A stretch of DNA of 46,741 bases from Achromobacter agilis (GCF_900496965.1 NZ_UFQB01000038.1:1-46741), one strand, 5' to 3'. Positions 1-8,053 are shown, counted from the stretch's first letter. A program made the numbers and translations. Notes: generated from the sequence alone by a model not told the origin.

Positions 1-95
1 ATGATGTCGCGGCGCAGGCTGACGTAGGCCGCGCCCACCAGGGTGTTGGCCGAGGCGGCGTGGGCGAGCGGAGGGAGTTGGAGACCGTCGAGCAT
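1..95 (-). CDS. GntR-family transcriptional regulator, N-terminal fragment
   Basis: Only the first 31 codons lie in the window; the gene runs off the left edge. The visible peptide starts MLDGLQLPPL and ends in AAYVSLRRDII, which resembles the opening helix of a GntR winged-helix domain (the usual pattern is a Tyr, then Leu-Arg, then Ile). The next ATG upstream, at 110, runs straight into a stop, so the ATG at 95 is the likely start. It is divergent from the Bug receptor gene, and the shared intergenic region holds a perfect inverted repeat, so it probably regulates that gene and perhaps itself. The family call rests on a very short stretch. Confidence 0.55.
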   Translation of the reverse strand, partial: MLDGLQLPPLAHAASANTLVGAAYVSLRRDI

Positions 96-117
96 GCGCT
101 ACTTTATCATGCGCGTT

Positions 118-166
118 AAAAATCTCGATAAAAATTATTGACGCCGAGATTTTTGCTGCTTATCGT
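118..166 (+). promoter_or_regulatory. Promoter with perfect 10-bp inverted repeat between GntR and Bug genes
   Basis: AAAAATCTCG (118-127) is repeated as its exact complement CGAGATTTTT (145-154). A sigma-70-like promoter reading right fits here: TTGACG at 138-143, 17 bases, then TATCGT at 161-166. The right arm of the repeat falls in the spacer, where a bound repressor would block polymerase. GntR regulators bind such dyads, so this is the likely operator. The assignment is inferred from position and symmetry. Confidence 0.5.
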
Positions 167-229
167 AGAAAAAGGCGCCGCCCAGGATGACCGGCACAAA
201 GCCGGCGGCGGGCGCACAGGAGACAAGCA

Positions 230-1216
230 GTGATACGGCTACAAGACATCCGGCGTGCCGCGGGCTGCCTGGCGGCGCTGGCCGCGCTGGCGGCCAGCCC
301 CTCGGCCCGCGCCGACGACTGGCCGGCCCGGCCAGTGACCATCCTGGTCAACGGCGGGCCTGGCAGCCTGCCCGACCTGTTCGCGCGGCCCCTGGCCGAG
401 CGGCTGCACCGCGCGTTGGGGCAGCCCGTCGTGGTGGAGAACAAGCCAGGCGCCGGCGGCATGCTGGCCATGCAACAGCTCAAGTCCGCGCCCGCGGACG
501 GCCACACGCTGGCGCTGGTCACGAACGCGCACCTGGTCTGGAACCCCTATATTTTCCCGGCCCTGACCTACGATCCCGTGCGCGACCTGCAACCGGTCAG
601 CCCGCTGGCGATCATTCCGATGGCGCTGACGGTCAACGACAAGATGCCGGCCCGGTCGCTGGACCAGTTGCTGGCGCTGGCGCGCGAAAAGCCGGGCAAG
701 CTGAACTACGCGTCCTCCGGCAACGGCAGCCCGCCGCACGTGCTGTTCGAAATGCTGCGCGAACAGGCCGGGGTGGATATCATGCACGTGCCGTTCAAGA
801 CGGGCACCGGCGCGCTGAATTCCGTGCTGGCCGGAGACACGGAGATGTACTTCGCGGGCACCGCCCTGGTGGAACCCATGGTCAAGGACGGCCGGTTGCG
901 CGCGCTGGCGATCAGCGAGGCGGTGCCGGACGCGGCCTTCGGCAAGGCGCCCACGCTGGCCGAACGCAATTTCCACGGTTTCGAGGGCGCCGTATGGCTG
1001 GGCATCGCGGCCAGGGCAGGCACGCCTGATGCGATCGTGCAGCGGCTCAATGCCGAGATCGGCCGCGCCCAGCAGGATGGCGCGCTCAAGCAGATGTACG
1101 CCAGCCACGGCTCGCTGCCGTATCACCTGGCGGCGGCCGCCTTCGCCCAGCGGGTTTCCGCGGAGCGCGACGCCTCGGGCCCTGTTTTGCGCAAGCTGGG
1201 CATCAAGCCGGATTGA
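230..1216 (+). CDS. Bug-family tripartite tricarboxylate transporter substrate-binding protein
   Basis: A 328-residue secreted receptor of the TctC/Bug family, periplasmic proteins that capture carboxylates or other small organic molecules for TctAB-type transporters, or act as orphan sensors. An N-terminal signal peptide with a hydrophobic Ala/Leu core ends near Ala28 (SARA before DDWP). The mature start PARPVTILVNGGPG and the segment VVVENKPGAGGML are family hallmarks, and the length is usual for the family. Translation starts at GTG, supported by AGGAG seven bases upstream. No tctA or tctB gene lies nearby, as is common for the many orphan Bug proteins of Alcaligenaceae. The M20 hydrolase follows 60 bases later and is probably cotranscribed, so the ligand may be related to an N-acyl amino acid or similar amide. 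The ligand itself cannot be read from sequence. Confidence 0.9.
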   Translation: MIRLQDIRRAAGCLAALAALAASPSARADDWPARPVTILVNGGPGSLPDLFARPLAERLHRALGQPVVVENKPGAGGMLAMQQLKSAPADGHTLALVTNAHLVWNPYIFPALTYDPVRDLQPVSPLAIIPMALTVNDKMPARSLDQLLALAREKPGKLNYASSGNGSPPHVLFEMLREQAGVDIMHVPFKTGTGALNSVLAGDTEMYFAGTALVEPMVKDGRLRALAISEAVPDAAFGKAPTLAERNFHGFEGAVWLGIAARAGTPDAIVQRLNAEIGRAQQDGALKQMYASHGSLPYHLAAAAFAQRVSAERDASGPVLRKLGIKPD

Positions 1217-1276
1217 ATTCCCATCTTCCCTGCAACCCTCTCATCGCGGCCTCGCCAGCGAGGCCGGCATCGCCTT

Positions 1277-2470
1277 ATGAATCTGATCGAAGACATCGTT
1301 GAACACTCGCCGTCCATCCGCGCCATCCGCCGCGACATCCATGCCCATCCGGAGCTGGCGTTCGAGGAGAACCGCACGTCGCAACTGGTGGGCGAGCTGC
1401 TCGAAAGCTGGGGCATCGCCGTGCATCGCGGATTCGGCAAGACCGGCCTGGTAGGCGTCATCCGCAATGGCAGTTCGCCGCGCACCGTCGGGCTGCGCGC
1501 CGACATGGACGCGCTGCCCATGCAGGAGGTGAATCAGTTCAGCCATGCCAGCAAGCATGCCGGCGTGATGCACGCCTGCGGCCACGACGGCCATACCGCC
1601 ATGCTGCTGGGCGCGGCGCAGCATTTGGCCCGCCACCGCAACTTCGACGGCACCGTGTACCTGATCTTCCAGCCCGCGGAAGAGCGCGGCGGCGGCGCCC
1701 GCGAGATGATGCGCGATGGCCTCTTCGAGAAGTTTCCGATGGAAGCGGTGTTCGGCATGCACAACATGCCGGGCATTCCCGTCGGTTGCTTCGCCTCGTC
1801 GCCGGGGCCGGTGCTGGCGTCCAACAGCGAATTCCACGTGACGATACGCGGCAAGGGCGGTCACGCCGCCATGCCGCACCTGGCCATCGACCCGATTCCG
1901 GTGGCAGGCCAGATGATCGAGGCGTTCCAGACCATCATCAGCCGCAACAAGAAGCCGGTGGAGACGGCCGTGATCTCGGTGACCATGCTGCATGCGGGCG
2001 AGGCCGTCAACGTGATCGCCGACACCTGCGAAATGCGCGGCACGGTGCGGGCGTACACGCGCGAAACGCTGGACCTGATCGAGCGGCGCATGGGCGAAAT
2101 CGCTCGGCACGTGGCCGAGATGTTCGGTGCCGAATGCGACTTCGTCTTCACCCGCCACTATCCGTCGACCATCAACCACGAGGCGGAGACGGCCTTCATG
2201 CGCGGCGCGCTGGCCACGGTGGTGGGGCAGGAGCGCGTGCTGGCGCAGGCGCCCATCATGGCGGCCGAGGATTTCTCGTTCATGCTGGAAGCGGTGCCCG
2301 GCAGCTATTGCTTCATCGGCAACGGCGACGGCGATCACCGCGAATCCGGCCACGGCGCGGGCCCCTGCCTGGTGCACAACACCAGCTACGACTTCAACGA
2401 CGAGTTGCTGCCGATCGGGTCTAGCGCTTTCGTGAGGCTCGCCGAGCAGTGGCTGGCGCGCGGCGCATAG
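1277..2470 (+). CDS. M20-family amidohydrolase (hippurate hydrolase / N-acyl-amino-acid deacylase type)
   Basis: A 397-residue cytoplasmic metallo-amidohydrolase of the HipO/AMA1 branch of peptidase family M20, which removes acyl groups from N-acylated amino acids or similar amides using two divalent metals. Visible motifs are RADMDALP (74-81), MHACGHDGHT (98-107, with metal-binding Cys101 and His103) and FQPAEE (131-136, with the catalytic and metal-binding Glu pair). GKGGHAAMP in the middle marks the lid/dimerization domain. Length is normal. No signal peptide is present. It follows the Bug receptor and converges on the MFS gene, with a GC-rich hairpin between the stops. Substrate is unknown; the pairing suggests uptake or sensing of an amide followed by hydrolysis. 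Confidence 0.88.
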   Translation: MNLIEDIVEHSPSIRAIRRDIHAHPELAFEENRTSQLVGELLESWGIAVHRGFGKTGLVGVIRNGSSPRTVGLRADMDALPMQEVNQFSHASKHAGVMHACGHDGHTAMLLGAAQHLARHRNFDGTVYLIFQPAEERGGGAREMMRDGLFEKFPMEAVFGMHNMPGIPVGCFASSPGPVLASNSEFHVTIRGKGGHAAMPHLAIDPIPVAGQMIEAFQTIISRNKKPVETAVISVTMLHAGEAVNVIADTCEMRGTVRAYTRETLDLIERRMGEIARHVAEMFGAECDFVFTRHYPSTINHEAETAFMRGALATVVGQERVLAQAPIMAAEDFSFMLEAVPGSYCFIGNGDGDHRESGHGAGPCLVHNTSYDFNDELLPIGSSAFVRLAEQWLARGA

Positions 2471-2483
2471 CATCGAGCCGCCC

Positions 2484-2501
2484 GGCCGGGTCTGCCCGGC
2501 C
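2484..2501. terminator. GC-rich hairpin between convergent genes
   Basis: GGCCGGG, the loop TCTG and CCCGGCC form a perfect 7-bp stem in the 39 bases between the stop codons of the M20 hydrolase and the MFS gene. There is no T-run on either side, so as an intrinsic terminator it would be weak; it may act with Rho or as a transcript-end stabiliser. Confidence 0.35.
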
Positions 2502-2509
2502 TGCGCCGT

Positions 2510-3949
2510 TCAATGCGGCGTATCCGCCTGCACCGGCAAATCGCGGTTGCGCGAGCGCAGCAGCATCGCGCTCAAGGCCGCCGCCAGCGCCGCGATCAGC
2601 GCGCCCGCCAGAAACGTTATCTGATATCCGCCGTTAAGGGCCGCTGTGGGCGCGGCGCCCGCCTGCGCGAGGGCGGCGCTGCGGGCCGCGGCCAGGCTGG
2701 CCAGCACGGCCAGGCCCAGCGAGCCGCCCATCATGAAAGCGGTGTTCACCACGCCCGAGGCCAGGCCCGATTGGCTGGGTTCCACATCGCTCATCGCCGC
2801 CAGCAACATGGGGTTGAAGGCCACGCCCGCGCCCAGGCCCAGCAGCAGCATGCCCGGCAGCACGTCCGCGGCGAAGCTTCCGTCCACCGGCGCGCGCGAG
2901 AACAGCGCCAGCCCCAGCGCGGCCATGAACAGGCCCGTGGCGAGCGGAGCCCGGATGCCGAAGCGCATCACCAGCTTGGCCGACAGGCCCAGCGAGAACG
3001 CCGCCATGATGAGGTTGGCCGGCAGGAACGCCAGGCCGACTTCCATGGGGCTGTAACCCAGCACCAGCTGCATGTACAGCGCCGACACGAAGAACCAGGC
3101 GAACATGGCGGCGGCCCACAGCACGCCGACGATGTTGGCGGTGGCCACGTTGCGCAAGCGGAACAGCCCCAGCGGCATCAGCGGGGATTGCACCCGCGCT
3201 TCAATGGTGAGGAACAGCACCATCAGCAAGGCGGCCGCGCTCAGCAGCGTCAGCGATTGCGCGGAGGTCCAGCCTGCCTCGTTGCCGTTGACCACGGCAT
3301 ACACCGCCAGCATGAGGGACGCCGTGACGGCGAGGGCGCCGGCCACGTCCAGCCGGGTGCCGCCGGCGGCGGGGGCCGCGGCCGGGATCAGCCGCAGGCA
3401 TAGCGCGTAGACCAGCACGCCGATGGGCAGGTTCACCAGGAAGATCCAGTGCCAGGACAGCGCGCTGGTCAGCAGGCCGCCCAGCAGCACGCCGATGCTG
3501 CCGCCGCCCGCGCAGACGAAGCCGTACACGCCCATGGCGCGCGCCCGTTCGCCGGTCTCGGTGAAGAGGTTCATGATCAGCGAGAGCGACACCGCCGATA
3601 CCACCGCTCCGCCCAGGCCCTGGGCCGCGCGTGCGCCGATCAGGAGGGCCTGGCTCTGCGCCAGCCCGCAAGCCAGCGAGGCGAGCGTGAAGAGCGTGAG
3701 GCCCGCCAGGAACATCCGGCGGTGCCCCAGCAGGTCGCCCAGCCGTCCGCCCAGCAGCAGGAAGCCGCCGAAGGTCAGCATGTAGGCATTGACCACCCAG
3801 ACGAGAGAGGTTTCGGAGAAACGCAGGTCCTGGCGGATCGAGGGGAGGGCGACGTTCACGATCGTGGTGTCCAGCACGATCATCAATACGCCCAGGCAGA
3901 GCACCAGCAGTGCCCACCAGCGTTGCTTGCCGTGGATTCCATGCGTCAT
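2510..3949 (-). CDS. MFS drug:H+ antiporter, 14-TMS EmrB/QacA (DHA2) type
   Basis: A 479-residue inner-membrane exporter of the DHA2 family. Motif D1 is visible in helix 1 (LDTTIVNVALP), motif A in the first cytoplasmic loop (GGRLGDLLGHRRMF, about 67-80) and a motif-C-like antiporter signature in helix 5 (GGGSIGVLLGG). The length and run of hydrophobic segments fit 14 helices. The family exports lipophilic drugs, dyes and fatty acids by proton exchange. No membrane-fusion partner (EmrA) is adjacent. It lies 35 bases downstream of the VOC gene on the same strand, so the two are probably cotranscribed. The pairing of a VOC protein with an efflux pump hints at resistance to a toxic small molecule, which is inference. 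A bare start at 3949 has no strong ribosome-binding site. Confidence 0.88.
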   Translation of the reverse strand: MTHGIHGKQRWWALLVLCLGVLMIVLDTTIVNVALPSIRQDLRFSETSLVWVVNAYMLTFGGFLLLGGRLGDLLGHRRMFLAGLTLFTLASLACGLAQSQALLIGARAAQGLGGAVVSAVSLSLIMNLFTETGERARAMGVYGFVCAGGGSIGVLLGGLLTSALSWHWIFLVNLPIGVLVYALCLRLIPAAAPAAGGTRLDVAGALAVTASLMLAVYAVVNGNEAGWTSAQSLTLLSAAALLMVLFLTIEARVQSPLMPLGLFRLRNVATANIVGVLWAAAMFAWFFVSALYMQLVLGYSPMEVGLAFLPANLIMAAFSLGLSAKLVMRFGIRAPLATGLFMAALGLALFSRAPVDGSFAADVLPGMLLLGLGAGVAFNPMLLAAMSDVEPSQSGLASGVVNTAFMMGGSLGLAVLASLAAARSAALAQAGAAPTAALNGGYQITFLAGALIAALAAALSAMLLRSRNRDLPVQADTPH

Positions 3950-3984
3950 CGGAGATAGGTTCCCTGGTTCGGGTTGGGTTGGGG

Positions 3985-4413
3985 TCAGTGGGTCAGGCGT
4001 CCGCCGCTGACCATCCAGCGGGTGCCGTAGCGGTCGATCAGCGCGCCGTAGGCTTCGGCCCAGAAGGTTTTCTGCAGCGGCATGGTGATGCTGCCGCCGT
4101 CGGCCAGCAAGTCGAAGACGCGCTGCGCGTCCGATACCGTGGGGTAGGCCAGCGACAGCGCGACGCCCTGCTTGCCGGAATAGGGATGGCCGGCGGTGGC
4201 ATCGCTGCCCATCAGCGTCTGTTCGTCCAGGCCTAGGCGCGCATGCATGATGCGCCCGGCGTCTTCGGCGGACAGGGGCGGCATAGCGGCATCGGGCGGG
4301 GCGTCCGCGTAGCGGACCAGGGCCTCCAGCCGCCCGCCCAGCACATGTTCGTAGAAGCGCATGGCTTCGGCGCAGTTGCCGTCAAAGCTGAGGTAGGCGG
4401 ATAGTTGGGGCAT
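3985..4413 (-). CDS. VOC-superfamily protein, PhnB/YjdN-like
   Basis: A 142-residue single-domain vicinal-oxygen-chelate protein of the PhnB/YjdN subgroup (often named 3-demethylubiquinone methyltransferase-like or glyoxalase-like). It opens with MPQLSAYLSFDGNCAEAMRF, the usual beta-alpha start, and continues with FYEHVLGG and, near the end, FWAEAYGALIDRYGTRWMV, typical of this subgroup. The start at 4413 is chosen because GGAGA precedes it at proper spacing and the family begins here; the open frame extends 64 codons further upstream but that part has no family match. Enzyme activity is not established for most members. It is the first gene of a two-gene unit with the MFS exporter and divergent from the GFA gene. 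Confidence 0.85.
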   Translation of the reverse strand: MPQLSAYLSFDGNCAEAMRFYEHVLGGRLEALVRYADAPPDAAMPPLSAEDAGRIMHARLGLDEQTLMGSDATAGHPYSGKQGVALSLAYPTVSDAQRVFDLLADGGSITMPLQKTFWAEAYGALIDRYGTRWMVSGGRLTH

Positions 4414-4507
4414 GATGTCTCCGTAGAGGGTGGACGGAAGCGGTGCCAAAACCGCGGCCGCCGCTCTATGATGGAAGCCCGACCCACGATACCGAAGGAG
4501 CCCGGCC

Positions 4508-4852
4508 ATGCAAAAAGGAAGTTGCCACTGCGGACGGATCGCATTCGAAGTCGACGGCGATGTGTCCCAGGCCCTGGAATGCAATTGTTCGCACTGCAGC
4601 CGCAAAGGCTATCTGCTGTGGTTTGTGCCGCGGGCGAATCTGCGCATTACCTCGTCCACGGACAGCCTGTCGACCTACAAATTCAACAAGCACGTGATTT
4701 CGCATCACTTCTGCGCCCATTGCGGCTGTGCGCCTTTCGGTTTCGGCGCGAGCCCCACGGGCGAGGAAACGGCGGCGGTGAACGTGCGCTGCCTGGAAAC
4801 GGTGGACCTGAACGCGCTGACCCGCATTCCGTACGACGGGCGCAGCGTTTAG
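4508..4852 (+). CDS. GFA-family zinc protein (glutathione-dependent formaldehyde-activating enzyme/CENP-V fold)
   Basis: A 114-residue protein with the full zinc-binding Cys set of the GFA family: CHCG near the N-terminus (residues 6-9), CNCSHCSRKG (25-34) and FCAHCGCAPF around 69-78. Family members are typified by Gfa, proposed to promote S-hydroxymethylglutathione formation, but most are uncharacterised. GAAGGAG lies 7 bases upstream of the ATG. It is divergent from the VOC gene across about 94 bases and is the last gene before the amide-operon leader. Glutathione chemistry is assumed from family only. Confidence 0.85.
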   Translation: MQKGSCHCGRIAFEVDGDVSQALECNCSHCSRKGYLLWFVPRANLRITSSTDSLSTYKFNKHVISHHFCAHCGCAPFGFGASPTGEETAAVNVRCLETVDLNALTRIPYDGRSV

Positions 4853-4895
4853 CCGCTATTCTCGCATCCCGGCGCGCCGTCCGGGAAACCTCTTA

Positions 4896-5023
4896 TTGTT
4901 CGGGGCGCCGCGGCATCCCTATTATTCTTCCACGATCAGCATTGATCCCGGCGCGGCGCGTTCCGCGCCCTTGCCGCACCCCGCAGCAATAATTGCTGCC
5001 TGAACACTTCGTCTGGCTATAAC
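4896..5023 (+). promoter_or_regulatory. Promoter and structured leader of the amide operon (candidate ANTAR target)
   Basis: A promoter is suggested by TTGTTC (4896-4901), 18 bases, TATTAT (4920-4925). The predicted leader then folds into two adjacent stem-loops with six-base loops: GATC-AGCATT-GATC (4934-4947) and a 7-bp GC stem with loop CGCGTT (4950-4969). A perfect palindrome GCAGCAATAATTGCTGC (4983-4999) follows. A short hairpin (5015-5027) shares bases with the left arm of the terminator at 5024. Known ANTAR targets have two hexaloop hairpins with A at loop position 1 and G at position 4; here each loop meets only one of the two. The operon encodes its own ANTAR protein, so this leader is its most likely target. 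Confidence 0.5.
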
Positions 5024-5064
5024 AGCCCCCGACTTGCACGCACTGCGTGGTCGGGGGCTTTTTC
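5024..5064 (+). terminator. Rho-independent terminator (attenuator) just upstream of the amide operon
   Basis: AGCCCCCGAC (5024-5033) pairs perfectly with GTCGGGGGCT (5050-5059), and the loop contains a further CACGCA/TGCGTG pairing. TTTTTCGTTTGTTTT follows at once. This strong terminator ends only about 25 bases before the ATG of the nitrilase-type gene, and the Shine-Dalgarno sequence comes after it. That position is right for conditional termination of the operon leader rather than for ending the GFA transcript, although it could do both. Confidence 0.85.
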
Positions 5065-5089
5065 GTTTGTTTTCCGCGAAGGAGACCGC

Positions 5090-5974
5090 ATGCAACCGTT
5101 AGATCCGCAACCCGCGCCCGCGATCAGCGTGGCCAGCATCCAGATGGCCCCGGCAATCGGTGAGGTCGCCGCCAACGTGGCGCGCTCCATCGAGCTGGCG
5201 GAGGAGGCCGCGGCGCGCGGCGCGCGCCTGGTGGTGCTGCCCGAGCTGGCCAACACCGGCTACATGTTCGACAGCCGCGAGGAAGCCTACGCCCTGGCCG
5301 AGCCCGTGCCGGAGGGCCCGTCCTCGCGCGCCTGGATCGCGCTGGCCGAACGCCTGGGTATCTATCTGGTGGCGGGGATCGCGGAGCGCTGGGGGGACCG
5401 TCTGTACAACGCGGCGCTGATCGCGGGCCCGCAGGGCTATATCGGCACCTATCGCAAGCTGCATTTGTGGGGCGACGAGAATCTGTATTTCGAAGCGGGC
5501 GACCTGGGCCTGCCGGTGTTCCATACCGAATTGGGCCGGCTGGGCGTGGCGATCTGCTACGACGGCTGGTTTCCCGAGGTCTACCGTTTGCTCGCGCTGC
5601 GAGGCGCGGATCTGGTCGCGGTGCCGACCAACTGGGTCCCCATGCCGGGCCAGACGGCCGACGGCCCCGCCATGGCGCATGCGCTGGCGATCGCGGGCGC
5701 GCACAGCAACGGCCTGACGGTGGTGTGCGCCGACCGGGTCGGCGTGGAGCGTGGACAGCCTTTCGTGGGACGCAGCCTGATCGTGGGTTCCCAGGGCTGG
5801 ACCGCGGCGGGTCCGGCCAGCGCCGACCGTGAGGAGATTCTGCTTGCAGCCGTCGACCTGAAGACCGCGCGCCGCGGGCGGCAATTGAACGCGTTCAACC
5901 ACGTGCTGCGCGACCGGCGCTGCGATGTCTACGACGAGCGGCTGGGCGCGGCGGATGCGCCCGCGCAGCGCTGA
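5090..5974 (+). CDS. Carbon-nitrogen hydrolase (nitrilase superfamily amidase)
   Basis: A 294-residue cytoplasmic enzyme of the nitrilase superfamily. The Glu-Lys-Cys triad is readable: Glu52 in VVLPELANTGY, Lys123 in YRKLHLWGDE and Cys157 in GVAICYDGWFPE. The superfamily hydrolyses amides, carbamoyl compounds or nitriles with release of ammonia. Length fits the single-domain amidase branches rather than the longer AmiE (about 346). It is first in an operon whose transporter and regulators all point to short amides or urea-like compounds, so it is probably the amidase that converts the imported substrate. AAGGAG precedes the ATG. An attenuator lies directly upstream. Exact substrate cannot be told. 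Confidence 0.88.
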   Translation: MQPLDPQPAPAISVASIQMAPAIGEVAANVARSIELAEEAAARGARLVVLPELANTGYMFDSREEAYALAEPVPEGPSSRAWIALAERLGIYLVAGIAERWGDRLYNAALIAGPQGYIGTYRKLHLWGDENLYFEAGDLGLPVFHTELGRLGVAICYDGWFPEVYRLLALRGADLVAVPTNWVPMPGQTADGPAMAHALAIAGAHSNGLTVVCADRVGVERGQPFVGRSLIVGSQGWTAAGPASADREEILLAAVDLKTARRGRQLNAFNHVLRDRRCDVYDERLGAADAPAQR

Positions 5975-6009
5975 ACAACGGCGGATAGCCGAGCCCCAAG
6001 GAGAAAACC

Positions 6010-7176
6010 ATGAAATTCCCGTCCCGCAGTTTTCTTGCCCGATTGTCCTTCGCGGCGCTGTTGTCCGGCGGCGCCGCCGCGCATGCCGCGGAGCCTTTGC
6101 GGATCGGCGTGCCCGTGGGCCTGTCGGGCGCCAACAGCGTAGTGGCGCCCGGCGTGGTGCAGGCGTCGCAGCTGGCCGCCGACGAGATCAATGCTGCCGG
6201 CGGCATCCTGGGCCGCCGGATCGAACTGGAGATCGCCGACGACGCCTCCGGCGCGGTCGGCGCGCAAAAGGCCTACGACACCCTGGTGTTCCAGAAGAAG
6301 GTGGACGCCGTCATCGCCATGGAGACCAGCGCGGCGCGCAACGCGGCGCTGCCCATCATCGCGCGCGGCAAGATCCCGTACATCTACACCTCTTTCTATG
6401 AAGGCCGCTCGTGCAACCGCTGGATGCACGTGAGCGGCTGGGTGCCCGAGCAGCAGGTCGCGCCGGTGGTGGACCACTTCATGAAGACGCGCCAGGCCCA
6501 GACCTTCTTCCTGATCGGCAGCGACTACGCGTTCGGCCGGGGCATGCTGAAGTTCACGCGGGAATACATCGAGAAGCAGGGCGGCAAAGTGGTGGGCGAG
6601 GAATACCTGCCCATCGACGGTTCGGACTGGACGGCCATTGTGTCCAAGGTCCGGTCGGCCCAGCCCGACGCGCTGATCAGCTCGACGGCGGGCGGCAGCC
6701 CCAACGTCAGCCTGGCCAAGCAGATCCAGGCCGCCGGCCTGACCATGCCCTACGGCAACCTGGCCATCGACGAGGGCACGGCCAAGACCATGGGCGACAC
6801 CGCGGCGGGCATGTACATGTCGTCGTCCTATCTCACCAGCATCGATACGCCGCAGAACCGCAAGTTCCTGGATGGCTTGAAGACGAAGTTCGGCGGCCAG
6901 GCCAAGACGGCCAACGAATTCTCGGCCGCCCAGTACGAAGGGTTCTTCCTGTACAAGGCCGCGGTCGAGAAGGCCGGCGGCACCGACCCCGCGAAGGTGG
7001 TGCAGGCGCTGAGCGAGGTGCAGGTGGACGGCCCGCGCGGCCCGGTGCGGATGGACCGCCAGCGGCACGCGGCCCTGACCATGCGCCTGGGCCAGGTGCA
7101 GCAGGACGGGTCCATCCGCATCCTGCAGTCTTTCGACAAGGTGGACCCGGGCGCGCAGTGCCCCGACCTGAAGTAG
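6010..7176 (+). CDS. ABC transporter substrate-binding protein, urea/short-chain-amide (UrtA/FmdD) or LivK type
   Basis: A 388-residue periplasmic type I binding protein. The signal peptide ends near Ala27 (AHAA before EPLRIGV). The mature start LRIGVPVGLSGANSVV and the DEINAAGGILGRRIELEIAD segment are typical of Peripla_BP_6 receptors. It shares fold and several segments (YTSFYEGRSCNRW; IGSDYAFGRG) with the AmiC-like protein encoded at the operon end, so transporter receptor and gene regulator are paralogues. It lies 35 bases after the hydrolase gene with AAGGAGAA before the ATG. Ligand is inferred to be an amide or urea-like compound from the neighbours. Confidence 0.87.
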   Translation: MKFPSRSFLARLSFAALLSGGAAAHAAEPLRIGVPVGLSGANSVVAPGVVQASQLAADEINAAGGILGRRIELEIADDASGAVGAQKAYDTLVFQKKVDAVIAMETSAARNAALPIIARGKIPYIYTSFYEGRSCNRWMHVSGWVPEQQVAPVVDHFMKTRQAQTFFLIGSDYAFGRGMLKFTREYIEKQGGKVVGEEYLPIDGSDWTAIVSKVRSAQPDALISSTAGGSPNVSLAKQIQAAGLTMPYGNLAIDEGTAKTMGDTAAGMYMSSSYLTSIDTPQNRKFLDGLKTKFGGQAKTANEFSAAQYEGFFLYKAAVEKAGGTDPAKVVQALSEVQVDGPRGPVRMDRQRHAALTMRLGQVQQDGSIRILQSFDKVDPGAQCPDLK

Positions 7177-7219
7177 CGTATGCGCGCCGCCCGCTTGGCG
7201 GGCGGCAAAGGAGACCCCG

Positions 7220-8053
7220 ATGGGATTGCTGCTGGACATCCTGAGCACCGCGGCCATGCTGTTCATCGTGACGGCCGGGCTGATGATCATCTTCGGCGTC
7301 ATGAAGATCGTCAATTTCGCGCACGGCGCCATCATCACGCTGGGCAGCTACGCCAGCCTGGTCGTGACGCAACTGGGCCTGAACCCATGGCTGGCGCTGC
7401 CCCTCGCGCTGGCCGTGGGCGCGGCGGTGGGGGTGGGCGTGGAACGGCTGATCGTGCGGCCGCTGTACAAGCGGCCGCTGGACGCCATCCTGGCCACCTG
7501 GGGCCTGGGCATCGTGATCGGGCAACTGATCACCATGGCCTTCGGCCGCGAGGTGCAGTTCGCCGATGCGCCGGTCAAGGGCGCGGTGGCGTTCCTGGGC
7601 ACCGACTACTCGGCCTACCGGCTGCTGTTGATCCCCGCGGCGCTGCTGGTGTACGGGGCCACGCTGCTGCTGCTCAACGGCACGCGCTTCGGCGTGCGGA
7701 CGCGGGCGGTGATCATGAACGAGAACCTGGCGCGCGGCCTGGGCATCAACGCCGAGCGTATCCGCTTCATCACCTTCGGCCTGGGCGCCGGCCTCGGCGC
7801 GCTGGCCGGCGCGCTGATCACGCCGCTATCCAGCGTGGACCCGAACATGGGGCTGGCTTGGCTGATCAGCGCCTTCATGCTGGTGATGGTTTCAGGGCAT
7901 TCGATCACCGCGCTGCTGCTGACCTGCCTGGTCTACGGCGCTTGCCAGGTGCTGGTCAGCGTGCTGGTCAGCCCGATCCTGGGAGGCGTCACGATCGCGG
8001 TGCTGGCGGCGCTGACGCTGCGCCTGCGTCCGCAAGGATTCGCTCATGACTGA
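7220..8053 (+). CDS. Branched-chain-type ABC permease, LivH/UrtB family
   Basis: A 277-residue inner-membrane permease. It begins with LLLDILSTAAMLFIVTAGLM and then FGVMKIVNFAHGAIITLGSY, the conserved first helices of LivH-like permeases, and later has ENLARGLGIN, matching the coupling region that contacts the ATPase. About eight hydrophobic segments are visible. CAAAGGAGA gives a strong ribosome-binding site before the ATG. The stop overlaps the start of the next gene by 8 bases, implying translational coupling. With the fused permease-ATPase and the LivF-type ATPase it forms a complete importer. Confidence 0.9.
   Translation: MGLLLDILSTAAMLFIVTAGLMIIFGVMKIVNFAHGAIITLGSYASLVVTQLGLNPWLALPLALAVGAAVGVGVERLIVRPLYKRPLDAILATWGLGIVIGQLITMAFGREVQFADAPVKGAVAFLGTDYSAYRLLLIPAALLVYGATLLLLNGTRFGVRTRAVIMNENLARGLGINAERIRFITFGLGAGLGALAGALITPLSSVDPNMGLAWLISAFMLVMVSGHSITALLLTCLVYGACQVLVSVLVSPILGGVTIAVLAALTLRLRPQGFAHD

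Noticed and set aside
4934..4969. A definite ANTAR consensus RNA
   Set aside because: The two hexaloops do not both carry A at position 1 and G at position 4, so I report only a candidate.
4993..5023. A promoter TTGCTG with TATAAC just before the attenuator
   Set aside because: The spacing is 19 bases and the transcription start would fall inside the left terminator arm, destroying the attenuator. The upstream promoter fits better.
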